A stretch of 64,000 nt of DNA from Pseudomonas sp. FP2335 (GCF_030687535.1 NZ_CP117437.1:186001-250000), one strand, 5' to 3'; counted from the first letter of the stretch, positions 1 through 8,918 are shown. Notes: generated by a model from the sequence alone, not told the origin. Translations and numbers: made by a program.

Positions 1-374
1 TGTTCGAATACTGCCTGTCCACCGGCTGGGCGTTCACCTTCCTGCTCTCGGTGATCTTCTGGGGCCTGGGCAAGTTCATGGTGCTGCCACCGGCGATTGC
101 CGTGGACTCCCTGGTGCCCCCGGCGTTTACCGGCCTGGTGCTGGCGATGGTGTGCCTGGTGCAGTTTGCCGTGAGCATCCTGATTGACCGGCGCTACGAA
201 AAAGACCTGTGGAAAACCCTGTTCTGGACCGTGTGGTATCCGATGGTGTTCTGGCTGGTCAGCTTGTTCACTACATTGGTCAGCTTTCCCAAGGTGCTGT
301 TCAACCAGCACCAGAAGCGCGCGCGCTGGGTCAGCCCGGATCGTGGGATCAAACCCGCCAACGAGGAGGTGTGA
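1..374 (+). CDS. pgaC: PgaC, poly-beta-1,6-GlcNAc synthase (C-terminal part only)
   Basis: Only the last ~124 residues are in the window; the gene starts to the left. Known role of the family: an inner-membrane GT2 glycosyltransferase that polymerises UDP-GlcNAc into the biofilm polysaccharide PNAG together with PgaD. What is visible is the C-terminal membrane part, with hydrophobic segments separated by a short basic loop (RRYEKDLWK) and a basic cytoplasmic tail (QKRARW). The identification rests on this tail and on pgaD lying directly downstream. The strong ribosome site of pgaD (gaggagg, 362-368) lies inside the last codons, so the two genes are probably translationally coupled. Confidence 0.8.
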   Translation, partial: FEYCLSTGWAFTFLLSVIFWGLGKFMVLPPAIAVDSLVPPAFTGLVLAMVCLVQFAVSILIDRRYEKDLWKTLFWTVWYPMVFWLVSLFTTLVSFPKVLFNQHQKRARWVSPDRGIKPANEEV

Positions 375-376
375 TC

Positions 377-859
377 ATGAAACTGGTCAGAACTCGCCAA
401 AACACCGTGATGTGGATCGTCGACGTGGTGCTGACCCTGGCCGCCTGGGCCGGGTTGATCTGGCTGCTGGCACGCGGGATCGGCGCGATGCTCGAGACCC
501 ACGGCGGGCCGCGCATCGAGGCGCCCATCTTTGCGGCGCTCAACACCTTGCAGATCTATCTGTGGATCGCGCTGTTCAATGCGCTGATCCTGGTCACCTG
601 GGCGCGCTACCAGCAACGCAAAGGCCGCAAATTCGCCCAGCGCCGCGCCGAGGCCAACGCGCTCAGCGACACGCACCTCAGCGAGAGCTTCAAGCTCGGC
701 GCGGGTGATCTGGAACAACTGCGCAAACCCGGTGTGCTGGTGATCCACAACGACGAAGAGGGCGGTGTGGAAGAAGTGAAATCCCACGTCTCTCGCGACG
801 TGGAAAAACCCACATTGACCCTGGTGCCCGACCAGGATCGCAACAAAGACGCCAGTTGA
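377..859 (+). CDS. pgaD: PgaD, poly-beta-1,6-GlcNAc biosynthesis accessory protein
   Basis: 160 residues. In the family, PgaD is a small inner-membrane partner of PgaC needed for c-di-GMP-stimulated PNAG polymerisation. The sequence shows two transmembrane helices, about residues 13-35 and 56-76, joined by a short periplasmic loop, followed by a basic stretch (QQRKGRKFAQRR) and an acidic soluble tail. The ATG at 377 is 2 nt after the pgaC stop, with an ideal Shine-Dalgarno at 362-368. A reading extending upstream to 209 would overlap pgaC out of frame and is not credible. The tail is longer than in enterobacterial PgaD. It appears to be the last gene of the operon. Confidence 0.85.
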   Translation: MKLVRTRQNTVMWIVDVVLTLAAWAGLIWLLARGIGAMLETHGGPRIEAPIFAALNTLQIYLWIALFNALILVTWARYQQRKGRKFAQRRAEANALSDTHLSESFKLGAGDLEQLRKPGVLVIHNDEEGGVEEVKSHVSRDVEKPTLTLVPDQDRNKDAS

Positions 860-1473
860 TCTAAGCCCGTAGTGAGCGGGCTTGCCCGCGCTGGGCGGCG
901 CAGCCGCCCCAGGTCCAGACACCTCGGTCTTTCTGAAACACCGCAGCGTCCCGTTTGGGGCGGCTGCGCCGCCCAGCGCGGGGCAAGCCCGCTCACTACA
1001 GTCCCGTTAGGTTTCTGGCTTATTTGTCGGGGTTCATTCTGGATTTCGGCAAGGCGACCTAGATCAGGCCATAGCCAAACCTCCTCAAAGCGGCCCTCTG
1101 GCCCAGTGCTCAGTCGCTTGACCGCTCAGGTGAGGCAGAACCTCACGCGCCGTGTCTGCGACCCCGTTCACAAACCCAGCTCCCACCTCTACACCATTTG
1201 AACATTTCGTTTATCCCGGGGTCTCTACCCCGCCCACCCACACGCGGTCGGGCTGCATGGACTGCAGCGTTTTCAAATGACATTAAGGATTGATGTGAAC
1301 CTCTCCCCTCTATTCCCCTGCCTGCCACCGCCCCTTGCGGTGCGTCTTCGTGCGCCTGGGTTTTAGGCGGGCACCTGGGGGGAATGCACGCGGATCAATT
1401 GATCCATTCACTCGTTTTACCTACTGCCGTCGGGCGTATTGGCGGCAATGACCCGTAGTTCATGGAGTTAGAA
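860..1473. other. Intergenic region between pgaD and the autotransporter
   Basis: No convincing gene. It holds the long GC-rich inverted repeat described separately and then about 450 bp with no recognisable coding or RNA signal. A short hairpin (tgagg / cctca, around 1131-1145) and the 5' leader of the autotransporter gene lie here. Open frames in the region have no ribosome site and overlap the inverted repeat. Confidence 0.5.
869..999. repeat. Long REP-like inverted repeat downstream of pgaD
   Basis: Left arm 869-910 and right arm 957-999 are near-perfect reverse complements of about 42 nt (one inserted base), with a 46-nt loop. The outer part is the REP-type core gagcgggcttgcccgcg. The inner part, ctgggcggcgcagccgcccc, is a second GC-rich palindrome. 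It could form a large cruciform or hairpin and may end the pga transcript, but there is no T-run typical of an intrinsic terminator. Confidence 0.8.
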
Positions 1474-4062
1474 ATGAAGCGCAAGCCGTTCCAGAAAACC
1501 CTGTTGGCCCTCATGGTCGGCGCGATCAGCACCCAGCTGCTGGCCGTGGAGTTCGACCTGGGGCAGGGCAAGAATATTTGGGCCAGTGAGACCTTCAATG
1601 AGCCTGTGACCATCACCGGGCAGCTCTCCCAAGTGGTCGACCCCAGCACTACCCTGCCAGCGGGCCTGGGCTTTACCGATACCCACATCCAGGGTTCGCT
1701 GATCAACCGCGCCGACATTACGTTAGACTCGCAAGGCAAAACGATCCGTGCGATGGCCATCGACCCGATGTACTGGACCGGCCCGAACAACCTGCCCCCC
1801 AGCACCATCACGGGGGATGTGATTCAGGCCGGTAATATCCTGATGAGCCATGGCGGTTATGAAGGGCTGGAGATCGGTGACGCGACCATTGGCGGCAGTG
1901 TGATCAACTCGGGCACGATCCGCTCGACGGCGCCGCTGCCGAATGCACCGACGCTGGGTTTCGTGGGCGGTGGCGAAGGCATTTACCTGCACGGCACCAC
2001 CATTGGCGGCGACGTTTCCAACACCGGCGTGATCAACATGGATGGCCGTGGCGCCACGGGTTTGATCCTAGATGTCGACGGCGCCACCCCGACCACCATC
2101 GGCGGCAAGATCCTCAACTCCGGCTCGATCATCGCCACGGGTGAGGACGCCCTGGGCATTGAAGTGGAAACCGCGACCAGCGCGCTGCGTATCGAAAACA
2201 GTGGGCTGGTTTCTGCCGACGGCAGCGCGGCGCGCGGCGTGCTGTTTTACAACGGCACCATCGATTACATCCTCAACACCGGCACGCTTGAAGCCAAGGG
2301 CACCGATGCCAGTGCCTTCGAGTTCAGCGGTGCCACCTTCGCTGCCAACAGTGCGAGCGGCGCCCGAGGCATCGTCAACCGCGGCACCATCACCGCAGAC
2401 GGCACCGCGATCCTGGTCAACGCCAGCGAACAGACCTCGCCGTTCGAGATCAACCAGCAAGCCGGCGAAATTCGCAGCAACTCCGGGGTTGCCGTGGACG
2501 CCGCCAACCTGGCGACGCTGAACTGGACCGGCGGCGCCATCGTCGGCGACCTGCTCAACCTCAACGCGGTCAACGTCGCCGGCCAAGCGAACTTCACCGG
2601 CACGCGCATCAGCGCGCCAGTCTCGATCAACTCGGGCTCGCTGAACCTCTCTGCGCAGGGCACCAGCGTCACTGGCGACCTCAACGTCGCCAACGGTGCG
2701 GGCATCGACATGCACCTGTCCGACCGCGTGGTGCCGACCAGCGCCTACCTGACGGTCAACGGCACCGCCACCTTTGCCAACGCCTCGAAGCTGACCGTGA
2801 GCGCCAACCCCGGCGATTTCGCCAGCACCCGCGACGGCACGCAATACACCCTGCTGCAAGCCACCCGCGTGCAGGACAACGGCCTGTCGGTGGGCAGTTC
2901 TTCGGCACTGCTCGACGTGCTCAGCTACTCGGCCGATGCGCAGACGGTCAAGGCCGTGGTGGCGGTCAAGGCCGACGGGCAAGTCCAGCAAGACCTCGCC
3001 GCCGTCGGCGCCAGCGCGGCGTCGGCCACGGCGGTCAACCGCTTCAAGAATGGTGTGTTGAGCCAGCTCGGCAGCGATGACCAGGTGTTCCAGGCCCTGG
3101 CCAACGCCGGTACGGCCGAGCGACTGGCGCAGATCAGCGACCAGCTCAAGCCGGACGTCAATCGCGGTGCGCTGGACGTGGCCTTGTCCGGGCAAACCGT
3201 GGTCAACGGCGCGATCTTCAACCGCCTCACCGAGCAACGTGAACAACAACAGCGCGGTGGCGTGTGGGTGCAGGGCCTGAGCAGCAACATGGACCAGGAC
3301 GGTCGCGGCGGCGCCAACGGCTACTCGGCCAACAGCAGCGGCATGGCGGTGGGTGTGGACGGTCGGGTCAACGACACCACCACCCTGGGCGTGGCCTACA
3401 GCTACCTCAATTCCAACATCCATTCCGACCAGGGCAACAAGACTGACGTCGAGGGCCACGCGCTGTCGCTGTACGGTAACTGGTCGCTGCAAGACTGGTT
3501 TGTCGACGGCAGCCTCAGCTACGGCCATAACGATAACCAGAGCAAACGCCACATCGCCGGCACCACGGCCAAGGGCAGCTACGACAGCAATGTGTTGTCG
3601 GCCAGTGTGATCGGCGGCTACAGCTTCAAGCCGTCGCAGGCGGTGGTGATCGAGCCTCGTGTGGCTGCGCGTTATGCCAGCGTGCGCATGGACGGATACG
3701 ACGAGAAGGGTTCGTCGGCCGCGCTGAGCACACGTTCGCAGCGCTATGAAGTAGGCGAGTTGGGCGCCGGTGTGCGCCTGGCGGGTAACCTGCCGATGGG
3801 CGCGGGCAGCTTGCAGCCGGAAGCGACACTGATGGCGTATCACGACCTGATGGGGGATCGTGTCGCGCAAACCTCCAACTATGTGTTGGGTGGTTCGGCG
3901 TTTACCGTCACCGGCGCGTCGGTGGCGCGTGACAGCTACGAAGCCAGCGTGGGCGTGAATTACCAGGTGTCGGACTTCACCGTTGGCGCCAGCTACACGC
4001 GCCAGGCGCGCAGTGGGTTTGACGCTGATGGGGTGATGCTCAAGGCGCGCTACGCGTTCTAA
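1474..4062 (+). CDS. Type V autotransporter, probable adhesin
   Basis: 862 residues. An outer-membrane autotransporter: Sec-exported, with a C-terminal beta-barrel that carries an N-terminal passenger to the surface. A signal peptide (MKRKPFQK, then a hydrophobic stretch to about residue 24, LLA-VEF) is followed by a passenger of roughly 570 residues full of short beta-helix-like repeats such as GGSVINSGTI and GGDVSNTGVI. The barrel runs from about residue 594 (GGVWVQG) to the terminal aromatic ARYAF. I chose the ATG at 1474 because ggag at 1464-1467 is correctly spaced for it; the ATG at 1462 has no ribosome site and only adds MELE. The passenger shows no protease or lipase motif, so adhesin is an inference from the beta-helix repeats. 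Confidence 0.85.
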   Translation: MKRKPFQKTLLALMVGAISTQLLAVEFDLGQGKNIWASETFNEPVTITGQLSQVVDPSTTLPAGLGFTDTHIQGSLINRADITLDSQGKTIRAMAIDPMYWTGPNNLPPSTITGDVIQAGNILMSHGGYEGLEIGDATIGGSVINSGTIRSTAPLPNAPTLGFVGGGEGIYLHGTTIGGDVSNTGVINMDGRGATGLILDVDGATPTTIGGKILNSGSIIATGEDALGIEVETATSALRIENSGLVSADGSAARGVLFYNGTIDYILNTGTLEAKGTDASAFEFSGATFAANSASGARGIVNRGTITADGTAILVNASEQTSPFEINQQAGEIRSNSGVAVDAANLATLNWTGGAIVGDLLNLNAVNVAGQANFTGTRISAPVSINSGSLNLSAQGTSVTGDLNVANGAGIDMHLSDRVVPTSAYLTVNGTATFANASKLTVSANPGDFASTRDGTQYTLLQATRVQDNGLSVGSSSALLDVLSYSADAQTVKAVVAVKADGQVQQDLAAVGASAASATAVNRFKNGVLSQLGSDDQVFQALANAGTAERLAQISDQLKPDVNRGALDVALSGQTVVNGAIFNRLTEQREQQQRGGVWVQGLSSNMDQDGRGGANGYSANSSGMAVGVDGRVNDTTTLGVAYSYLNSNIHSDQGNKTDVEGHALSLYGNWSLQDWFVDGSLSYGHNDNQSKRHIAGTTAKGSYDSNVLSASVIGGYSFKPSQAVVIEPRVAARYASVRMDGYDEKGSSAALSTRSQRYEVGELGAGVRLAGNLPMGAGSLQPEATLMAYHDLMGDRVAQTSNYVLGGSAFTVTGASVARDSYEASVGVNYQVSDFTVGASYTRQARSGFDADGVMLKARYAF

Positions 4063-4095
4063 CCTTGCCCAATCAAGGGTAAACACGGTACCTGT

Positions 4096-4115
4096 GGCGA
4101 GGGAGCTCCCTCGCC
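4096..4115. repeat. Perfect 20-nt palindrome
   Basis: A self-complementary 20-mer (ggcgagggag and its reverse complement) lies just after the autotransporter stop. It belongs to the gtggcgagggagc class of dispersed Pseudomonas palindromes. No T-run follows, so it may stabilise the 3' end rather than terminate transcription. Confidence 0.6.
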
Positions 4116-4146
4116 ATGGGGTTCGGTGTGATTTTGGAGAGGGATT

Positions 4147-4449
4147 ATGAGGCGATATGAAGGCAAGCCATTCCTGCGGCTGTTGGAGTGCTATGTCCTG
4201 GCCGCCATCGGTGAGCTGAGTGATGAGCAGCAGGCCACCTTGCGCGCCATGGAACCCAAGCTGCATGAGGTGTATGGCACGTCGGGCAGTTGGCAGTCCG
4301 TGATCGAGGTGCAAATGGATTTCCCGGCGACCGTTGCCGACAAGATCCGGGCAATATGGCAGGCCAACGTCGAGAAGTTCGCCAACGCTGGCACCGCGAT
4401 CAACGCTGAAGATTTCGCGCAACACTTTGTGGACACCAATTTTCCTTAA
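4147..4449 (+). CDS. Conserved hypothetical protein, 100 aa
   Basis: A small soluble protein without signal peptide or transmembrane segment and predicted mostly helical. No domain recognised. The start is supported by a good ribosome site (gagaggg, 4137-4143). It sits 84 bp after the autotransporter and 9 bp before the signal peptidase gene, so it is probably the first gene of a three-gene operon with the peptidase and the lipoprotein. Function unknown; co-transcription with an export peptidase suggests, without proving, a link to envelope proteins. Confidence 0.75.
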   Translation: MRRYEGKPFLRLLECYVLAAIGELSDEQQATLRAMEPKLHEVYGTSGSWQSVIEVQMDFPATVADKIRAIWQANVEKFANAGTAINAEDFAQHFVDTNFP

Positions 4450-4458
4450 GGACCCGCC

Positions 4459-5247
4459 ATGAAACCCGCAAAACTCCCCCTTCAAGCCTTCCTGATGTCC
4501 TGCCTGGTGGCGGGCTGGGGGCTGGTCTACGTGGGCCGTGTCAAATGGGCGATCTGGGTCGCCGCGTTTATGTACGGCGGTGTGATCTTGCTCGGTGCAT
4601 GCGGTCTGATCGCCTCGCCTATCGGGCTGTACGTGTTTTTCGCCTTTGTGGTCGCGGTCAAGCTTGGTTCAGCCATCGTCTCGGCGGTGTTGGCCAAGCG
4701 CTACGATGGCCCGCCGGACGTGCCGCGCAAACGCTTCCACGCGCTGTATGTGGGCGTGCTGATCGTGCTGACCTTCGTGCTGCTGGAAGTGCTGCGGGTG
4801 CCATTGCTGGGCTTCAAGAACTACTACATTCCGAGCGGGTCGATGTCGCCGACGGTGTCGGTGGGCGACTACGTCATCGCCGATCTCAAGCCGGGTGCGC
4901 CGAAAGTCGGCGACATCGTGGTGTATCGCTGGAACGGCACCGAGGCGATCAAGCGCGTCGCCGGTGTGGGCGGCGATACCCTGGCCATCGTCAACGGCGA
5001 GCTGATCCACAATGGCGAAAACCTCGGCCTGTTCCACGCACCGGCGGATAGCGTGAACGGCGCTGCGTCGATGGAACTGGCGCCGCTTAAAGTCGAACCG
5101 GGTCACGTCTATTTGCTGGGCGACAACCGCAACAACAGCAACGACAGTCGCTTTATGGGCCAGGTTGCCGAAGCCGATGTGGTCGGCAAGATCACCGGGA
5201 TCTGGTTCTCCAGCGAGCGGGCGCGGATCGGGACGCGATTCCCATGA
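4459..5247 (+). CDS. lepB: Type I signal peptidase (S26 family), additional LepB
   Basis: 262 residues. Removes signal peptides from Sec-exported proteins at the periplasmic face of the inner membrane. The catalytic Ser128 lies in SGSMSPT and the Lys165 general base in AIKRVAG. The box E motif LGDNRNNSNDSR (Asp222) is intact. The N-terminus has several hydrophobic helices (about 8-30, 33-60, 95-113), more membrane sequence than the minimal enzyme. A housekeeping lepB normally lies next to lepA and rnc, which are absent, so this is likely a second copy. It follows the small gene by 9 bp and overlaps the lipoprotein start by 4 nt (ATGA). Confidence 0.85.
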   Translation: MKPAKLPLQAFLMSCLVAGWGLVYVGRVKWAIWVAAFMYGGVILLGACGLIASPIGLYVFFAFVVAVKLGSAIVSAVLAKRYDGPPDVPRKRFHALYVGVLIVLTFVLLEVLRVPLLGFKNYYIPSGSMSPTVSVGDYVIADLKPGAPKVGDIVVYRWNGTEAIKRVAGVGGDTLAIVNGELIHNGENLGLFHAPADSVNGAASMELAPLKVEPGHVYLLGDNRNNSNDSRFMGQVAEADVVGKITGIWFSSERARIGTRFP

Positions 5248-5843
5248 TCAGCACTTCTCGGATGTTCACCAGAACCTTGACGCTGCTCTGCCTGGCCGCA
5301 CTTGCCGGCTGCCAGGGCGTGCCTTATCGCGGCGCCGAAGATCAGGCGCGGATCAACAACGACCTCGCGCTTGGCGCCACGGCGGCGCAGTTCATTCCAT
5401 TGCGTTGGGCGTATTCGAACTACGGCATTCAAAACGGCGTGCAGACCGAGGACGCGATTGCCGTGGTGCAGCCTGGGCTGGTGACGTTGGTGGGCTATGA
5501 GAGCGGGCACTATGTGCGCAAGGCCAGTTTCCCGGCCGCGGCGGTGGACTGCGCCTACGTGTTTGAAAGCGAGCACAGTGACCGCCCGGTGTGGCTGTTG
5601 CAGCGCGAACGCATCATTTTCCTGTCGCCGAGCGACCATCGCGGCAACGGTGATCAGGCCAGACGCTTGCAGTTGGTCAAGCAACTGGCGGGTAGCGGCT
5701 TCAAGATCCAGACCGATGCCCAGGGCTCGGCGTACCGCCCCACCGGGAAGTCGGAGCGGCAGTTGGTGCTCAATACGGTGATAGGGCATCACATGGAGGA
5801 AGTTGCCGAGAATCAGGCATACAACGTGTGCCGGCCTCAGTAA
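5244..5843 (+). CDS. Putative lipoprotein, 199 aa
   Basis: The N-terminus is a lipoprotein signal with lipobox LAALAGC (Cys at about residue 23), giving a mature protein starting CQGVPYRG. No domain recognised; the rest is soluble mixed alpha/beta. The ATG overlaps the TGA of the signal peptidase (ATGA), indicating translational coupling. A second ATG at 5262 would also leave a complete lipobox. It ends just before the 163-bp repeat array. Confidence 0.75.
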   Translation: MISTSRMFTRTLTLLCLAALAGCQGVPYRGAEDQARINNDLALGATAAQFIPLRWAYSNYGIQNGVQTEDAIAVVQPGLVTLVGYESGHYVRKASFPAAAVDCAYVFESEHSDRPVWLLQRERIIFLSPSDHRGNGDQARRLQLVKQLAGSGFKIQTDAQGSAYRPTGKSERQLVLNTVIGHHMEEVAENQAYNVCRPQ

Positions 5844-5874
5844 ATCGGTTGGTCGACCCACCGCTCCCACCGTT

Positions 5875-6985
5875 GATTGGGGTTGCTGGGCGGTCAGCGT
5901 TCGGCTGGAGATAGACCAGACACTGCCAATCCCCTGTGGGAGCTGTCGAGCCCTAGCGAGGCTGCGAAGGCGGCGGCACTGTTGGTAGAGGTGTTGTCTG
6001 AACCACCGCTTTCGCGGGCAAGCCCGCTCCCACAGGTGATTGGGGTTGCTGGGCGGTCAGCGTTCGACTGGAGATCGCCCAGGCACTGCCAATCCCCTGT
6101 GGGAGTTGTCGAGCTTTAGCGAGGCTGCGAAGGCGGCGGTACTGTTGGTAGAGGTGTTGTCTGAACCACCGCTTTCGCAGGCAAGCCCGTTCCCACAGTT
6201 GATTGGGGTTGCTGGGTGGTCAGCGTTCGACTGGAGATCGCCCAGGCACTGCCAATCCCCTGTGGGAGCTGTCGAGCCCTAGCGAGGCTGCGAAGGCGGC
6301 GGTACTGCTGGCAGAGGAGTTGCCTGAACTGCCGCTTTCGCGGGCAAGCCCGCTCCCACAGTTGATTGGGGTTGCTAGGCTGTCAGTGCTCGGCCGGAGA
6401 TAGACCAGACACTGCCAATCCCCTGTGGGAGCTGTCGAGCCCTAGCGAGGCTGCGAAGGCGGCGGCACTGTTGGTAGAGGTGTTGTCTGAACCACCGCTT
6501 TCGCGGGCAAGCCCACTCCCACAGTTGATTGGGGTTGCTGGGCGGTCAGCGTTCGACTGGAGATCGCCCAGGCACTGCCAATCCCTTGTGGGAGTTGTCG
6601 AGCTTTAGCGAGGCTGCGAAGGCGGCGGTACTGCTGGTAGAGGTGTTGGCTGAACTACCGCTTTCGCGGGCAAGCCCGCTCCCACAGGTGATTGGGGTTG
6701 CTGGGCGGTCAGCGTTCGACTGGAGATCGCCCAGGCACTGCCAATCCCTTGTGGGAGTTGTCGAGCCCTAGCGAGGCTGCGAAGGCGGCGGTGCTGCTGG
6801 TGGAGATGTTGCCTGAACTACCGCTTTCGCGGGCAAGCCCGCTCCCACAGGTGATTGGGGGGTGCTGGGCTGTCAGTGTTTGGCTGGAGATTGCCCAGGC
6901 ACTGCCAATCCCCTGTGGGAGTTGTCGAGCTTTAGCGAGGCTGCGAAGGCGGCGGTACTGCTGGCAGAGAGGTTGCCTGAACCGA
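5875..6985. repeat. Seven-copy tandem array of a 163-bp REP-containing unit
   Basis: Units beginning gattggggt... start at 5875, 6038, 6201, 6364, 6527, 6690 and 6853, exactly 163 bp apart; the seventh is cut at about 6985. Each unit has about 60 bp of spacer (ggtcagcg...cactgccaatcccc), a REP-like element starting tgtgggag and containing gcgaggctgcgaaggcggcgg, then about 30 bp later an opposing REP (tcgcgggcaagcccgctcccaca). Copies differ by scattered substitutions. Because 163 is not a multiple of 3, the array cannot encode a repeat protein in one frame. It separates the lipoprotein operon from the convergent gene ending at 6987. Confidence 0.95.
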
Positions 6986-6986
6986 C

Positions 6987-7574
6987 TTACAGCAACTTGC
7001 GCTGCACCGCCTCATCCAGCGTACTGCGCGTCAACGCCTCCACGACTTCCCGTGTATCGGTCTGGAATGGAATACCCACGATCAGCACCAAATGCATCCA
7101 CGTGCGTACCGACTCGCTTTTTTTGACGCGACCCAGCTCTTTGCCATCCTTGTCTTTGAACACCGTTTCCAGGGTGAAGGTGTTCTTCGCCGTGGACGGG
7201 ATGATGAAGAAGGTCGCGCCGGTGATGATCGCCGAGGCCATGCTGAACTGTTCGTTGTTGGACAGGGTGGCGTCGGCATAAATATCCGAGTCGACCTTGT
7301 CGGTGCTCACCCGCGAAAAACGATTGGACTGGCGGAACGAGTCGGCCACGGCCTTTTCCCACAGCAGCGCCGGGGCGCCAGCCACTGCGTTGCCCGGGCC
7401 GCTGTTGACCTGGTGCAGAGCGGTGGTGCGTACGTACGCCGTCGGCTTCTGCGCCGGCACGTTGGCGGTCGGTGGCCAGGTCTGCACCGCCGGCAATTCG
7501 TGTTGCGAGTACGAAACGCAACCGCTCAGCAACGCGGCAGCGAGCACCAGGCTGTGTTTGATCAATCCTTTCAT
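6987..7574 (-). CDS. Putative lipoprotein, 195 aa
   Basis: A lipoprotein signal with lipobox ALLSGC gives a mature protein starting CVSYSQHE. No domain recognised with confidence. The body contains a hydrophobic stretch (SAIITGATFFIIPS) and a second one (LVLIVGIPF), a pattern seen in small envelope lipoproteins related to DUF4136-like families; this link is tentative. It starts 3 nt after the stop of the upstream lipoprotein gene, and its ribosome site (aaggag) overlaps that stop, so the two are translationally coupled. Its 3' end meets the 163-bp repeat array. Confidence 0.7.
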   Translation of the reverse strand: MKGLIKHSLVLAAALLSGCVSYSQHELPAVQTWPPTANVPAQKPTAYVRTTALHQVNSGPGNAVAGAPALLWEKAVADSFRQSNRFSRVSTDKVDSDIYADATLSNNEQFSMASAIITGATFFIIPSTAKNTFTLETVFKDKDGKELGRVKKSESVRTWMHLVLIVGIPFQTDTREVVEALTRSTLDEAVQRKLL

Positions 7575-7577
7575 GAC

Positions 7578-8189
7578 TTACTCCTTGGGCAGCTTGGCGG
7601 TGGCGCTGTCGAGCAGTTGCGACACCAATTCATTCAGTTGCTTGGCACCCATGGTCGGTGCCCAGTATTCACGCCCGTAGAGGCCGACGTTGCGCTCGAA
7701 CTTGACCTCTTGCTTGGCACTCGCCAGTTGCTTGCCGTCGCGGTCGACGATCGTCAGGTCACCGGCCACGTCAAAGGTGTCGACGAAGATCGGCCCGTTG
7801 ACCCAGATCCAGATCGTCAGCGTCAGCAACGCACCGGGCACGTAGGCCGGGTGCACGCCACGGTGGCCCTTGAGTGAGGTCATGTTGAATTTCAGCGACA
7901 CATCGTTTTCGCCCAGGCGCGTAGGGTATTCGGTGACTTGCTTGAAGTAACCGGCGCTGCGCACGTATTGATTGAGCTGCACGGTCAGGGAGCGGCTGAT
8001 GGCGGTCTTGTTGGCGTCGTTGATGTCGGCGGCAGTTACCGCGACATCGGCGATTTGCGCGCTACGCGGGCTGCTGACAGCGGCAGGGTGGAGCGGGGCG
8101 CCGACAGGGCCGGTGACGGTGTAGGACACACAGCCGGTCATCGACAGCGCGGCGATCAGGGCGGTAGCCCGCAGGAGGAGTTTAAACAC
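7578..8189 (-). CDS. Putative lipoprotein, 203 aa
   Basis: First gene of a two-gene minus-strand operon. It starts with GTG at 8189, preceded on its own strand by an aggga ribosome site. The lipobox is SMTGC, and the mature N-terminus CVSYTVTG resembles the CVSYSQHE of its partner, so the two may be diverged duplicates. The middle contains a hydrophobic stretch (PGALLTLTIWIWV) and the tail is charged. Function unknown. Confidence 0.7.
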   Translation of the reverse strand: MFKLLLRATALIAALSMTGCVSYTVTGPVGAPLHPAAVSSPRSAQIADVAVTAADINDANKTAISRSLTVQLNQYVRSAGYFKQVTEYPTRLGENDVSLKFNMTSLKGHRGVHPAYVPGALLTLTIWIWVNGPIFVDTFDVAGDLTIVDRDGKQLASAKQEVKFERNVGLYGREYWAPTMGAKQLNELVSQLLDSATAKLPKE

Positions 8190-8343
8190 GCAATTTCCCT
8201 ATAAAAAGAACGAACCAAGCCACTGTCTCGACCCCTCGGCGCAGAACTTGAATGAACAAGCTTTTACCGCGGGCGCCGCGCACGGCCGGGTTTCGAGCGT
8301 CAGGGCGGCGGTGTACAGTCACGGCCCGTTCTCGTAAAAAATC

Positions 8344-8847
8344 ATGATGAAGCCAAACAAATATCCCCACCTGAAAGTGTTCTTCGCCTTCTGGTTCATG
8401 CCCTTTGTGTTTGGGTTGGCCGCAGGCCCCGTGGTGTTTGTCGCCACGTTGGCACAGCTGTTCAGCAACCCGCGTGCACTCGGGGAAGTGCATGGGCTGG
8501 AACTCTGGATGGTGTTTGTCACTACGCCGATACTGGCGCAGGTGGTGTACCTGTTGCCCGCCCTGGGTTTTGCGCTGTTCGTGACCTTGTGCGCGTTCAG
8601 CAAAGGGCGCCGCACTTATACGATTATCGGGCTCAGCGGCGGGGCGGTCGCATTTGTGTGGCTGACGTGGCTGGACTACCTGGTGATGCGCGGCAGCACC
8701 AAGGGTTTTGTTTTTACAGACAATGCCTTAGCGCTGATTTCGGCGTTTTTCATTGGTGCTGCAGCCTGCGCCTTGATGGCGCTGATTGCCCTGCCGGAGC
8801 CGACAGACAGCAGCGAAACGGGCGGCCTGGGCTCAGAAATCCCTTGA
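8344..8847 (+). CDS. Small integral membrane protein, 167 aa
   Basis: Four hydrophobic helices (about residues 11-38, 57-84, 95-112 and 127-148) with short charged loops and a polar C-terminus. No family recognised. Two adjacent ATGs (8344 and 8347) are possible starts. It is divergent from the lipoprotein pair on the minus strand and lies upstream of another lipoprotein gene. Function unknown. Confidence 0.65.
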   Translation: MMKPNKYPHLKVFFAFWFMPFVFGLAAGPVVFVATLAQLFSNPRALGEVHGLELWMVFVTTPILAQVVYLLPALGFALFVTLCAFSKGRRTYTIIGLSGGAVAFVWLTWLDYLVMRGSTKGFVFTDNALALISAFFIGAAACALMALIALPEPTDSSETGGLGSEIP

Positions 8848-8918
8848 GAACCCCTCTCAACTCCGTAAAATGCCGCCGATTGTTTAAAGCTCGATACTGT
8901 TCAGGGATGAATTCTTAC

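Noticed and set aside
872..1201. 109-aa frame downstream of pgaD
   Set aside because: Made largely from the inverted repeat; no ribosome site.
4096..4115. Palindrome as an intrinsic terminator of the autotransporter gene
   Set aside because: No T-run follows on either strand, so listed as a repeat only.
2068..4485. 805-aa open frame antisense to the autotransporter
   Set aside because: Shadow of a high-GC gene; His/Arg-rich composition, no domain, and it covers three real genes.
5875..6985. CRISPR array
   Set aside because: Repeat and spacer both recur unchanged; unit length is 163 bp and there are no unique spacers and no cas genes.
5877..7126. Series of near-identical ~80-aa open frames beginning MGLLGGQR across the repeat array
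   Set aside because: They follow from the 163-bp repeat, which shifts frame each unit; they start at TTG or GTG without ribosome sites and consist of REP sequence.
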